From: DATBFX01 sp036558305
GTDB taxonomy: Bacteria; Chloroflexota; Chloroflexia; Thermomicrobiales; UBA6265
Assembly (NCBI GenBank): GCA_036558305.1
Contig: DATBFX010000008.1
Location: 1 to 64,000, forward strand
Direction: 5' to 3'
Length of the DNA stretch: 64,000 bases
Within the stretch, counting starts at the first letter, position 1. Each line of letters starts with the position of its first letter. Below, piece by piece: positions 8,401 to 16,637 of the stretch. A model generated the notes under the pieces. The model saw only the letters and a program-made list of their open reading frames with translations, was not told where the DNA came from and did no database searches. Made by a program: the position numbers and the translations under genes.

Positions 8401-9543
8401 ATGGTTGTCGCCGTGGAGTCCAAACCGGAGACATCGGACGAGAAAGGGGCGCGTTTGCGCTGCATCGACACCGACGTGCACAACGATCTGCCGAGTTACG
8501 GGGAGTTGCGGCCGTTTTTGGCGCGAGCGTGGCACGAGTGGTTGGAGGATGGGGGGCCGGGAGTTGCCGGCCGGTACTACGCGAATATGGGATCGGGGAG
8601 GATGGACGATGCGGTGCGGGAGGAAGACGACCTCTGCGCGGGCGATCCCGATTGGGTGATCCAGCAGTTGATGACGCGTTATCGGATCGATCTCGGGGTC
8701 TTGACGGGGAGTATCATTGGGCTGGGGATTCAGCACAACGCGCGGTTCTGGGCGGCGGTGGCCAGCGCATACAACGATTGGACGCTGGCGACGTGGGTGC
8801 GGCCGTACGACTGTTTCAAGGGGTCGATCCTGGTGACGCCGCAACTGCCGGAGGCGGCGGCGGCGGAGATCCGGCGTTTGGGAGACGACCCGGGGATGGT
8901 GCAGGTGCTGATGCCGAGTGCGGCGCGGGTGCCGTACGGGCAGGAGTTCTACTGGCCGATCTACGAGGCGGCGGTGGAACACGACCTACCGGTGGCGATC
9001 CACGTCGGGGCGGAGGGGACCGGCGTCGCCAACGCGCCGACGGGGGTTGGGTATCCCTCGACGTATCTCGAATTCCACACCGACCATTCGCTGACGATGA
9101 TGGCGCACTGCGTCAGTCTGGTCGCCGACGGGGCATTCTCGGCGTTCCCGATGCTGAAGTTCGCGTTCATCGAGGGGGGCGTCTGCTGGGCGCCGCACGT
9201 GATGGGGAGGATGGATCGCGCCTATCCGCGGTTCAAGGCGGAGGTGCCGTACCTGGAGCGGTTGCCGAGCGAAGAGATCCTGGCCCATTGCTACTTCAGC
9301 ACGCAGCCGATCGAGGAACCGGAGGACGGGCGCGACCTGTTGCGGATGCTCGATATGCTGCGGGCTGAGCGGACGGTCGTCTTTGCCAGCGACTATCCGC
9401 ATTGGGACTTCGACAATCCGCTCGCGGCGTTCAACTTCATCCCGGCGGAGCGGCGGGAATTGAAGCGGCGAATCTTCGTCGAGAACGCGCTCGATCTGTA
9501 CGGGCCGCGGTTGCTGGCGCCAAACGGAGCCGGTAGCCGGTAG
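8401..9543 (+). CDS. Amidohydrolase 2 family protein, active-site residues intact
   Basis: A 380-residue metal-dependent hydrolase or decarboxylase of the amidohydrolase-2 (TIM barrel) family. Likely metal and catalytic residues are present: Asp-Thr-Asp-Val-His near residue 22, His in Val-Ala-Ile-His-Val, His in Met-Ala-His-Cys, and Asp/His in Phe-Ala-Ser-Asp-Tyr-Pro-His-Trp-Asp. AGGAG lies just upstream of the ATG. It is the first gene of a same-strand unit with a paralogue, a Rieske protein and a SelW-like protein, which suggests breakdown of an aromatic or cyclic compound. The last residues and TAG stop are encoded by AGCCGGT heptamer repeats. Substrate unknown. Confidence 0.88.
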   Translation: MVVAVESKPETSDEKGARLRCIDTDVHNDLPSYGELRPFLARAWHEWLEDGGPGVAGRYYANMGSGRMDDAVREEDDLCAGDPDWVIQQLMTRYRIDLGVLTGSIIGLGIQHNARFWAAVASAYNDWTLATWVRPYDCFKGSILVTPQLPEAAAAEIRRLGDDPGMVQVLMPSAARVPYGQEFYWPIYEAAVEHDLPVAIHVGAEGTGVANAPTGVGYPSTYLEFHTDHSLTMMAHCVSLVADGAFSAFPMLKFAFIEGGVCWAPHVMGRMDRAYPRFKAEVPYLERLPSEEILAHCYFSTQPIEEPEDGRDLLRMLDMLRAERTVVFASDYPHWDFDNPLAAFNFIPAERRELKRRIFVENALDLYGPRLLAPNGAGSR

Positions 9544-9558
9544 CCGGTAGCCGGTAGC
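9528..9558 (+). repeat. AGCCGGT heptamer array, copy 1
   Basis: Four perfect tandem copies of AGCCGGT run from 9528 to 9555, plus a partial copy. The array spans the TAG stop of the upstream amidohydrolase, so its C-terminal Ala-Gly-Ser-Arg is repeat-encoded, and it ends 8 bp before the start of the next amidohydrolase. Related arrays occur at 27696-27716, 27772-27792 (inverted) and 37120-37142. Confidence 0.9.
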
Positions 9559-9565
9559 AGAACAG

Positions 9566-10663
9566 ATGGCTGGTCAGATCGAAGCCAAAAGCGAAGTTGG
9601 TCGAAATTCGACGCGGTTGCGGGCGGTCGACGCCGATCTGCATCATCGGGTCGGGGATTGGGGCGAGATCGCGCCGTTCGTGCCGGCGGGATTGCGGCAC
9701 CGATTCACGCGAAAGGGCGGTCCGCCGCTGGCGCGGCACGGGTTTCGGGTGATTGGACCAGGGCCGGGTGTTGGGGAGGCAACGAATCCGGCGTCTGTGC
9801 GGGAGGCGTACCTGGAGCCGCGCGGCGTCGATGTTGCCATTTTGACCGGCAACATCTTCAGCCTGGGGGTGCAGCCGAACGCGGACCTGGCGGGGGCGCT
9901 GGCGCGCGGAGTCAACGCGTGGACGCTGGCGACGTGGGTGCGGCCGTTCGATTGCTTCAAGGGGTCGATCCTGGTGGCGCCGCAGGATCCGATGCAGGCG
10001 GTGGCGGAGATCGACCGGCTCGGGCAGGAGCCGGGGATGGTCCAGGTGTTGATGGGGAGCGCGAGCGAGGTGCCGCTCGGGCGGCGGGCGTATCACCCGA
10101 TCTACGAGGCGTGCGTGCGGCACGGCTTGCCGCTGGCGCTGCACGCCGGCGGGGAGGGGGCGGGGATGTCGCCGCCGGCGACGGCGGTCGGGCACCCGGC
10201 GACGGCGTTCGGGTGGTACGGGGCGTTGCCGCAGAGTTACATGGCGCACGTGATGAGTTTGGTGACGGAGGGGGTGTTCGCGCGGTTTCCGGCGTTGAAG
10301 GTGGTGCTGTACGAGGGGGGCGTGTGCTGGTTGCCGCACGTGATGTGGCGGTTCGACAAAAACTGGAAGGCGCAGCGATCGGAAACGCCGTGGGTGACGG
10401 AGCGGCCGAGCGCCTACATCCGTCGCCACGTCTTTTCAACGACATATCCCCTGGAGATGCTGCCCGATCCGGCCGCGTTGCAGCGGGTGCTGGAGATGGT
10501 CGAGGCCGAGCGCACGCTGCTGTTCTCGAGCGGGTATCCGGACTGGGATTTCGGCGATCCGTTCGCGATGGTAGACGAGTTGCCGGAGGAGCTGCGGTCG
10601 CGGGTGATGGTCGAGAACGCCCTAACCGTCTACGGGGAGCGGCTGCTCGCTCCCAATCGGTGA
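9566..10663 (+). CDS. Amidohydrolase 2 family paralogue with degenerate active site
   Basis: A 365-residue paralogue of the preceding protein, sharing the Trp-Thr-Leu-Ala-Thr-Trp-Val-Arg-Pro block, a Phe-Lys-Gly-Ser-Ile-Leu-Val segment and the Gly-Gly-Val-Cys-Trp-x-Pro-His-Val-Met block. Key residues differ. The C-terminal metal-ligand region reads Ser-Ser-Gly-Tyr-Pro-Asp-Trp-Asp instead of Ala-Ser-Asp-Tyr-Pro-His-Trp-Asp, losing the barrel strand-8 Asp, and the N-terminal motif is Asp-Ala-Asp-Leu-His-His. It may be a non-catalytic partner subunit or have shifted chemistry. The ribosome-binding site is weak, and the heptamer repeat array lies directly upstream. The Rieske gene begins 12 bp downstream. 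Confidence 0.85.
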   Translation: MAGQIEAKSEVGRNSTRLRAVDADLHHRVGDWGEIAPFVPAGLRHRFTRKGGPPLARHGFRVIGPGPGVGEATNPASVREAYLEPRGVDVAILTGNIFSLGVQPNADLAGALARGVNAWTLATWVRPFDCFKGSILVAPQDPMQAVAEIDRLGQEPGMVQVLMGSASEVPLGRRAYHPIYEACVRHGLPLALHAGGEGAGMSPPATAVGHPATAFGWYGALPQSYMAHVMSLVTEGVFARFPALKVVLYEGGVCWLPHVMWRFDKNWKAQRSETPWVTERPSAYIRRHVFSTTYPLEMLPDPAALQRVLEMVEAERTLLFSSGYPDWDFGDPFAMVDELPEELRSRVMVENALTVYGERLLAPNR

Positions 10664-10675
10664 GGGTTTCCGGGC

Positions 10676-11029
10676 ATGGCGAGGCACGTGGTGGGGCGCG
10701 TCGAGGAGATTCCGCCGGGAGGGCGGAAGATCGTGCGGTTGGAGGGGCGGGAAGTCGGGATCTTCAACCTGGGCGGGCGTTTCTACGCGCTGAAGAATTC
10801 GTGTCCGCACCAGGCGGCGCGGGTCTGTCTCGGGAAGATCGTGGGGACTGCTTTGGCGTCCGAGGTGTACGAATTCCGGTATGGCCGGGAAGGACGGATC
10901 CTGCGATGTCCGTGGCACGAGTGGGAGTACGACATCGCGACCGGCGAGGCGGTGTTCGACCAGTGCGTGCGGCTCAAGACGTACCCGACGGAGGTCTGTG
11001 GCGAGGAAATCGTCGTCACGATCGCGTGA
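10676..11029 (+). CDS. Rieske [2Fe-2S] ferredoxin-type protein
   Basis: A 117-residue soluble Rieske domain. The cluster ligands are visible as Cys43-Pro-His45 and Cys78-Pro-Trp-His81, the classical CxH/CxxH pair. The 32-residue gap between them is longer than the roughly 16 residues usual in stand-alone Rieske ferredoxins and contains an Arg-Tyr-Gly-Arg-Glu-Gly loop. Such proteins carry electrons to oxygenases or serve as small redox partners. The gene is tightly spaced after two amidohydrolases, and its TGA overlaps the ATG of the next gene by one base, so they are probably co-transcribed. No oxygenase alpha subunit is visible nearby, so the acceptor is unknown. Confidence 0.9.
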   Translation: MARHVVGRVEEIPPGGRKIVRLEGREVGIFNLGGRFYALKNSCPHQAARVCLGKIVGTALASEVYEFRYGREGRILRCPWHEWEYDIATGEAVFDQCVRLKTYPTEVCGEEIVVTIA

Positions 11030-11259
11030 TGGGAATGGAGATCGCGATCCGGTATTGTGCGGAGCGTGGGTTCGAGGAACCGGCGCTGCTGTTCGCGCGG
11101 CGGCTGTTTGCCGAGTTCGACGAGGCGATCGAGTCACTGGCACTGGTGCCGGTCGAGGATGAGGACCTTGCGGTCTATCTCAACGGCCAACTCGTGCACT
11201 CCACGAGCGAAAGCGGGAGGCTGCCGAGGATCGCCAGCCTTCGCTTAGGTCAGGAGTGA
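11029..11259 (+). CDS. SelT/SelW/SelH (Rdx)-like small protein lacking the CxxC pair
   Basis: A 76-residue protein with the Rdx thioredoxin-like layout: a first strand ending in Arg-Tyr-Cys, a helix with Ala-x-x-Phe-Ala-Arg-Arg-Leu-Phe-Ala-Glu-Phe, and a strand-turn-strand with Val-Tyr-Leu-Asn-Gly-Gln-Leu-Val-His-Ser. The redox motif is Cys-Ala-Glu-Arg rather than Cys-x-x-Cys or Cys-x-x-Sec, so only one Cys remains and no internal UGA is present. Its ATG overlaps the Rieske stop (TGATG), which implies coupled translation. The remaining Cys might form mixed disulphides; a true redox role is doubtful. It is the last gene of the amidohydrolase unit. Confidence 0.68.
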   Translation: MGMEIAIRYCAERGFEEPALLFARRLFAEFDEAIESLALVPVEDEDLAVYLNGQLVHSTSESGRLPRIASLRLGQE

Positions 11260-11916
11260 CTGTCTCTTCCCGATTGGTAGTAGGTTCGATCTCTTAGGGC
11301 AGGTTGTGGCCATTATTGTGCGTCCAAATCGGAGCGTTCCTGGCGTGTCAGTGGCAGATGGTTCCGATGGTTCGCGAAGGCAATCTCTGGACTCGAACCA
11401 CGGACTCGATCCCACGGGTTGTGCGTTGCGACATCGGTCGCCGTGGATTGCTCGGAAGTGCCGGGATTGGAAGTGTTCTGGGTGCACCATCGGGAGACCT
11501 TCTCGGTATCCCCGGTCGCCGTCCCCACGAAGAACCCCTCTCTGCGGCGTCGTGACCGAACCGGTCGCCTGATCCCGCATCAAGGTTTGCCTACCTACGC
11601 CAGAGCGGGCAAACCTGGGAGCAAACAGGACCCGTGCGGGCAGCGGAGGCCAGGAAGATGGTGTGAACAGAACGGTGTCCTCTGTTTGGAGGACGCGGTC
11701 CGTTCCCCCACGCTATACGATGGCAGCGCGTGTGGTCGCGCGGGTGGGAGTCCATAGCGGTTGCGGGCGAGGCGAGCGAGGCGGGTGCCGGAACGGCCCA
11801 CTGTCGCTCCTTGCCCGGGATCGTTTCGGACACGCCGATCCCTATTGGCGCGGGGTCCGCGCCTCGTATCAGGGCTACTCCGTGCGTTGTCCGAGGGGAT
11901 GTCGAGGAGTGACGAC
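11260..11916. other. Unassigned 650-bp stretch upstream of the SIR2 gene
   Basis: No convincing gene lies between the SelW-like gene and the SIR2 start. Open frames on both strands are short and of atypical composition. The segment looks less GC-rich than its neighbours and holds two near-repeats of a GGACTCGA(A/T)CC-like string around 11390-11415. A frame open from 11761 runs into the SIR2 gene, but its first part is Arg-rich shadow sequence. This could be the left boundary, promoter region or debris of an acquired block. Confidence 0.45.
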
Positions 11917-12813
11917 ATGCCGGAAACATTGGATGAGAACAGCTGGAAGCTCCTGCTGGGCCGGATCAAGAGCGGCCGATGTACGCCGTTCATCGGCGCG
12001 GGTGCTTGCTACGGTGTCCTGCCACTCGGCCGCGAGATCGCAAGAGCATGGGCGGCGGACTGGGGCTACCCGCTGAAGGACAACGAGGATCTCGCACGCG
12101 TCGCGCAGTATCGGGCCGTGATGGCGGATCCGATGACGCCGAAGGAGGAAATCTGCGAGCGTTTTGCCAAGGTTGCTCCTCCCGATTTCGACGATCCTAA
12201 GCAGGCGCATCGCGTTCTGGCCGATTTGCCATTCCCGGTCTATCTGACGAGCAACTACGACGACTTCATGATGAAGGCACTCGCGGCGCGCAAACGGAAT
12301 GCGGTGCGGGAAATCTGCCAATGGAATGATGCGCTGGAAGATACCCCATCGGTCTTCAAATCCGCGGTGGGATTCGAGCCCACCGCGGCCAATTCGGTTG
12401 TCTACCACCTGCACGGGCACATAGACATCCCCGAGTCGCTGGTCCTGACCGAGGACGACTATCTGGACTTCATGGTGAGGGTCGCCCAGGACCCCAATCT
12501 GTTGCCAGCACGCATCCAAAAGTCGATGTCGGGCGCCTCGCTCCTCTTCGTAGGGTATCGCCTCGCCGACTGGAATTTTCGGGTCCTGTTCCGCAGTCTC
12601 GTCACGTACATGCAACTCAGTACCCAACGAGCGCACGTCTCCGTTCAACTGAAGCCTGCTGCCGACGACGTCGCGGCGGAGCGCCAGCAACAGGCCATCA
12701 ACTACCTGAAGCGTTCCTTCGATCGCAGCCTGATCAACATCTATTGGGGAACGAGTCAGGAATTCGCCGCCGAGCTCCGGGAGCGATGGGATGGCTATGC
12801 CGATGCCGACTGA
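11917..12813 (+). CDS. SIR2-like domain protein, candidate defence effector
   Basis: A 298-residue SIR2-like (SIR2_2-type) protein. Motifs of an NAD-binding sirtuin fold are present: Phe-Ile-Gly-Ala-Gly-Ala at 25-30; Thr-Ser-Asn-Tyr-Asp-Asp at 111-116; His-Leu-His-Gly-His at 164-168; and Gly-Tyr-Arg-Leu-Ala-Asp-Trp-Asn at 213-220. In several phage-defence systems this fold hydrolyses NAD+ to stop growth of infected cells. ATG 11917 is chosen because AGGAG at 11904-11908 lies 8 bp upstream; ATG 11899 has poorly spaced purines. The stop lies inside the start of the nSTAND1-WD40 gene (23-bp overlap), so the two are coupled. There is no fused NTPase and no membrane segment. Confidence 0.88.
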   Translation: MPETLDENSWKLLLGRIKSGRCTPFIGAGACYGVLPLGREIARAWAADWGYPLKDNEDLARVAQYRAVMADPMTPKEEICERFAKVAPPDFDDPKQAHRVLADLPFPVYLTSNYDDFMMKALAARKRNAVREICQWNDALEDTPSVFKSAVGFEPTAANSVVYHLHGHIDIPESLVLTEDDYLDFMVRVAQDPNLLPARIQKSMSGASLLFVGYRLADWNFRVLFRSLVTYMQLSTQRAHVSVQLKPAADDVAAERQQQAINYLKRSFDRSLINIYWGTSQEFAAELRERWDGYADAD

Positions 12814-15800
12814 TACCCAACCATACGTCGGGCCTCGTCCCTTTGCGGTCGAGGACAGCGAACGCTTTTTCGGGCGAAACCGCGAGGTCAACGAACTGGT
12901 TTCGCTCGTCACGGCACACGCCGTCCTCCTCCTCCACGCGCAGTCCGGAGCGGGGAAGTCGTCGTTGCTCAACGCCGGCGCCGTCCCTCAGCTTCAGAAA
13001 GAAGGGTTCGAGGTCTTGCCGGTCGCCCGCATTCGTGGCTGGCTTCCGCCCTCTGTCAGGATCGAGGACGTCGAGAATCCATTTGTCTACGACACCATCG
13101 CAAGCTGGGCCGGCGAAAACGCCGAACCGGCAGAGTTTGCTTCCTGGAGCCTCCTGCGGGCGCTGCAGGGGCGGAAGCGCGGACAGGACGAGTTGGGTCA
13201 GGATGCTCCCCGACTGCTCGCGTTCGATCAATTCGAGGAGTTCTTCACGCTCTATCCAGAGCACTGGCCACAGCGCGAAGGATTCTTCGAGCAGGTTGCT
13301 GAGGTTCTCCACTGCGATCCGCTCACGCGGGTTCTCTTTTGCGCGCGCGAGGAGTGGATTGCCCAATTCGACCGCTACGCGCCGATCCTGCCCGAGAAGG
13401 TTCGCACGCGGATGCACCTGCAGCGGCTCGGTTCGGAGAGCGCACTGGCGGCGGTTACCGAACCGCTCAGCCAGACGGCGCGCACGTACGCGCCGGGTGT
13501 GGCCGAACGTCTCGTCGGCGATCTCATCCAGGAGCGAGTGGAATCGAGCGTTGGAGAAGCGCTCGAGATCGTCGAGATAACTGGAGAGTTCGTCGAGCCG
13601 GTACAGTTGCAGGTTGTTTGCCAAAGCCTCTGGAACGCGCTTCCACCCGACACGACGCAGATCACGTTTGACCATTTGGCGCGGTATGGCGACGTCGATC
13701 GTGCGTTGACGCGGTTCTACGATGATGCGGTGGCGACCGCGGCACTTTCTGCCGGAATCGACGAAGCGCATTTGCGCCGTTGGTGTGAAGACAAGCTCAT
13801 CACGGCGACGGGCACACGGGCAATTGTGCACCAGGAGCGCGACAAGACCCAGGGGATTGCCAACGAGGCGCTCGCCGTACTCGAAGCCAGGCATCTCATA
13901 CGCATCGAGCGCAGGTCCGGCGCAAATTGGTATGAACTGACGCACGACCGACTGATTGAACCGATCAAAGTCGGAAATGCCGCCTGGTTCCCCTCCAATC
14001 TCACGGCCCTGCAGATTCAGGCCAAGAATTGGGATGTTCAAGGCCGGCCAAGTGGGTTGCTGTTGCGCGGCCAATTGCTGGCGGATGCGCTTGAGTGGGC
14101 AGCGTCGCATCCCGACCTCCTCTCGGAGGTCGAGCGAGCCTACGTCGAAGCGAGCCACGCGGAACGGGATCAGGAGGAACGGGAGCGCCGCGAGAAGGAG
14201 CTACGCGAGGCATCGGAGCGGGCCGAACTCGCCGAAGCGCGCAGACGGGCCGAGGAAGCGGCGAGACTCGAAGCGGAACGGAGGAGCGTGGAGAAGACAC
14301 AAGCGGCGGGGCGGCTGCGTCGTCTGCTTGTGGTTGCCGTGGTTGCTTCCCTGATCGCGATGTCGGCGGCCGGTGCGTTCTTCCACCAGAAGGACGTGGC
14401 AAGCGACGCGAAATCGACGGCCGTTGCCGCCCAAAGCACCGCCGAAGCGCAGGCGCTGGTCGCCAATGGGGTTGCCCAATCGCGGCAATTGGTCTCGCAG
14501 GCCGTCCAACCCTTGCGCGACGGTCAGATCGACCTTGCGCTGTTGCTTGGTCTCCAAGCAAACCGCATCGACGACTCGGTGGACACGAGAAGCAGCTTGA
14601 TGGCCGGGTTGGCGGCCAGTCCGCATCTGACGGGCATCCTCCACGATGCGCCCGATTCGGTGAAGACGGTGGCGGTCAGTCCGAATGGGGCGACGCTGGC
14701 CGCCGGCAGTTGCGGAGAACGCGCCGAACAAGGGCAGGGTTGTGCGGAGGGTGCGATCCAGCTCTGGGATGCGGAGACGGGGGTGCCGCGAGAACCGGCG
14801 CTGCTCGGACACGGGGATTGGATCTCGGGCCTGGCATACAGCCCCGACGGCGGCAGACTCGTCTCAAGCAGTTGGGACGGCACCATCATGTTGTGGGATG
14901 TCAGCTCCGGCAAGGCCCTCGGACAGTCGGCAGCGGTGCACCGTGATCGCGTGACGAGTGTTGCATTCAGTCCCGACGGAAACACCATCGCCTCCGGCGG
15001 ACTCGACAAACGGGTCATCCTCTGGGATGCCGAGACGCTCCAGCTCACGTACGATCTTCCCGACGACCGATTCGGTGTATCCAGCGTTGCCTTCGATCCC
15101 AGCGGCAAACGCCTCGCCGCCGGCAACCTGGACGGGACCGTGACTCTTTGGAATCTGGAGGAGTCTCCTCCGAGCGGGGTGTCGCTGGACGGCGATGGCG
15201 TGTCCATCCGCAGCCTCGCATTCAGTCCGGACGGTCGGACCCTTGCAACCGGCGGGGATTCCAAGGTGATCCGTCTGTGGAATGTCGAGACGCGGGAGGA
15301 AGTCGGCAAACCCCTCGATGGACACACCGCCCCGGTGTTCGGTGTTGCTTTCAGCTCGGATGGGAAGACGCTTGCGTCGAGCAGTCTGGACAAGACGATC
15401 TACCTCTGGGATGTCGTCAGGCACGAGCGGATCGATCCGGCCCTGATCGGTCACCAAGAAGGCGTTAGCTCGGTCGCGTTTGCCTCCGACGGGGTGAGAC
15501 TGGTCTCCGGAGGATTCGACGGCGAGGTCATGCTCTGGGATGTGGGGCGGAATGTGCCGCTCGGGCGTCGATTGACCGGTCACACCGACGACGTGTACTC
15601 GGTCGCCGTCAGCCCCGACGGGAAGATGGCGGCCTCCGGAAGCTGGGACAAGACGATTATCCTCTGGGATCTGGAGACCGGGAAGGCGATCGGCGAACCA
15701 CTCATCGGACACCACGGCGAGGTGTACGGCGTGGCGTTCAGCCCGGACGGGAAGATGTTGGCCTCGGGAAGCGCGGACAAGACGGTGATCCTGTGGGACG

Positions 15801-16567
15801 TGGCGAGCCGCACGGCACTCGGCCCGCCGCTCGCGGGGCACGCGGATTGGGTCGACACCGTGGCGTTCAGCCCGGACGGGAAGATGTTGGCCTCGGGGAG
15901 CAGGGACAAGACGGTGATCCTGTGGGACGTGGCGAGCCACACAGCGATCGGCCCGCCGCTGACAGGACCCGGCGACCGGGTGACCAGTGTCGCCTTTAGC
16001 CCGGACGGACTGGTGCTCGCCGCCGGCAGTCGCGATCAGACCATCCGACTTTGGGATGCCCGATCTCGCGAACCGATCGGCTCCCCGCTGGTGGGTCACA
16101 CCGACTGGGTCAATAGCGTTGCCTTCAGCACCGACGGGAAGCTCCTCGCTTCGGGAGGCCGCGACTCGACGATTCGGCTGTGGGATGTCTCGAGCCGGCA
16201 ACCGATCACTAGGCTCGTGGTGGCGCAGCCGAAGGAAGTGCTGAGCGTGGCGTTCAGTCCGGACGGGTCGACGCTGGCGTCCGGGATTTCGGATGGCACG
16301 ATCGTGTTCTGGGGGTTGAAGGCCAAACGTCCGCTGCAACCGCCGTTGGCCGGTCACGACGATCGCGTCAACAGTGTTGCCTATAGCGCAGATGGAAGGC
16401 TGCTTGTTTCGGGCAGCGGCGACAAGACCGTCACGATGCGACAAGCGGCGATCTCGACGTGGCGAGAGCAAGCTTGCCAGATCGCCAACCGCGAGTTGAC
16501 GGAAGAGGAGAGGGGTCTCTACATGGCAGGGATCGATTACGGCCCGACGTGCGATGGCCCCCGGTGA
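12791..16567 (+). CDS. nSTAND1 NTPase with transmembrane segment and 14 WD40 repeats
   Basis: A 1258-residue multidomain protein. Residues about 10-400 match the novel STAND NTPase 1 layout: Val-Gly-Pro-Arg-Pro-Phe at the start, Walker A AQSGAGKSS at 50-58, and a Walker B-like Leu-Leu-Ala-Phe-Asp-Gln-Phe-Glu-Glu at 142-150. A charged, probably coiled-coil stretch (about 457-505) precedes one transmembrane helix (about 509-530), a helical linker with Ala-Leu-Leu-Leu-Gly-Leu-Gln-Ala, and 14 WD40 units (about 612-1220), enough for two seven-bladed propellers. STAND proteins act as ligand-triggered switches; the propellers would sense and the adjacent SIR2 protein may be the effector. ATG 12803 is an alternative start. 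Confidence 0.92.
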   Translation: MAMPMPTDTQPYVGPRPFAVEDSERFFGRNREVNELVSLVTAHAVLLLHAQSGAGKSSLLNAGAVPQLQKEGFEVLPVARIRGWLPPSVRIEDVENPFVYDTIASWAGENAEPAEFASWSLLRALQGRKRGQDELGQDAPRLLAFDQFEEFFTLYPEHWPQREGFFEQVAEVLHCDPLTRVLFCAREEWIAQFDRYAPILPEKVRTRMHLQRLGSESALAAVTEPLSQTARTYAPGVAERLVGDLIQERVESSVGEALEIVEITGEFVEPVQLQVVCQSLWNALPPDTTQITFDHLARYGDVDRALTRFYDDAVATAALSAGIDEAHLRRWCEDKLITATGTRAIVHQERDKTQGIANEALAVLEARHLIRIERRSGANWYELTHDRLIEPIKVGNAAWFPSNLTALQIQAKNWDVQGRPSGLLLRGQLLADALEWAASHPDLLSEVERAYVEASHAERDQEERERREKELREASERAELAEARRRAEEAARLEAERRSVEKTQAAGRLRRLLVVAVVASLIAMSAAGAFFHQKDVASDAKSTAVAAQSTAEAQALVANGVAQSRQLVSQAVQPLRDGQIDLALLLGLQANRIDDSVDTRSSLMAGLAASPHLTGILHDAPDSVKTVAVSPNGATLAAGSCGERAEQGQGCAEGAIQLWDAETGVPREPALLGHGDWISGLAYSPDGGRLVSSSWDGTIMLWDVSSGKALGQSAAVHRDRVTSVAFSPDGNTIASGGLDKRVILWDAETLQLTYDLPDDRFGVSSVAFDPSGKRLAAGNLDGTVTLWNLEESPPSGVSLDGDGVSIRSLAFSPDGRTLATGGDSKVIRLWNVETREEVGKPLDGHTAPVFGVAFSSDGKTLASSSLDKTIYLWDVVRHERIDPALIGHQEGVSSVAFASDGVRLVSGGFDGEVMLWDVGRNVPLGRRLTGHTDDVYSVAVSPDGKMAASGSWDKTIILWDLETGKAIGEPLIGHHGEVYGVAFSPDGKMLASGSADKTVILWDVASRTALGPPLAGHADWVDTVAFSPDGKMLASGSRDKTVILWDVASHTAIGPPLTGPGDRVTSVAFSPDGLVLAAGSRDQTIRLWDARSREPIGSPLVGHTDWVNSVAFSTDGKLLASGGRDSTIRLWDVSSRQPITRLVVAQPKEVLSVAFSPDGSTLASGISDGTIVFWGLKAKRPLQPPLAGHDDRVNSVAYSADGRLLVSGSGDKTVTMRQAAISTWREQACQIANRELTEEERGLYMAGIDYGPTCDGPR
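15731..15976 (+). repeat. Near-identical tandem WD40 blade duplication
   Basis: WD40 units 9 and 10 of the nSTAND1 protein are encoded by copies offset by exactly 129 bp (43 codons; copies begin at 15731 and 15860). Over roughly 90 bp they are almost identical in DNA, including third codon positions, while the other blades have diverged. This points to recent blade amplification or homogenisation. Confidence 0.85.
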
Positions 16568-16637
16568 GACGGAGGTGAACACGTTCTGACCGCCACCCCG
16601 TCGTCTGCAATGCCCATGTGCGCGGAAGGAGTTGACA

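Noticed and set aside
9528..9558. Short tandem heptamers considered as CRISPR or attachment site
   Set aside because: The units are 7 bp and directly adjacent with no spacers, and no integrase or Cas gene is present in the window.
11029..11259. Selenocysteine in the SelW-like protein
   Set aside because: There is no in-frame UGA before the natural stop; the second redox position is an ordinary Arg codon.
11385..11420. tRNA-like TTCGAGTCC string on the minus strand
   Set aside because: No T-stem, acceptor stem or anticodon arm can be folded around it; it is one of two near-repeats only.
11917..16567. Direct assignment to a named Avs/AVAST type
   Set aside because: Those have effector and STAND NTPase in one polypeptide with TPR-like sensors; here the SIR2 is a separate protein and the sensor is WD40 with a membrane helix.
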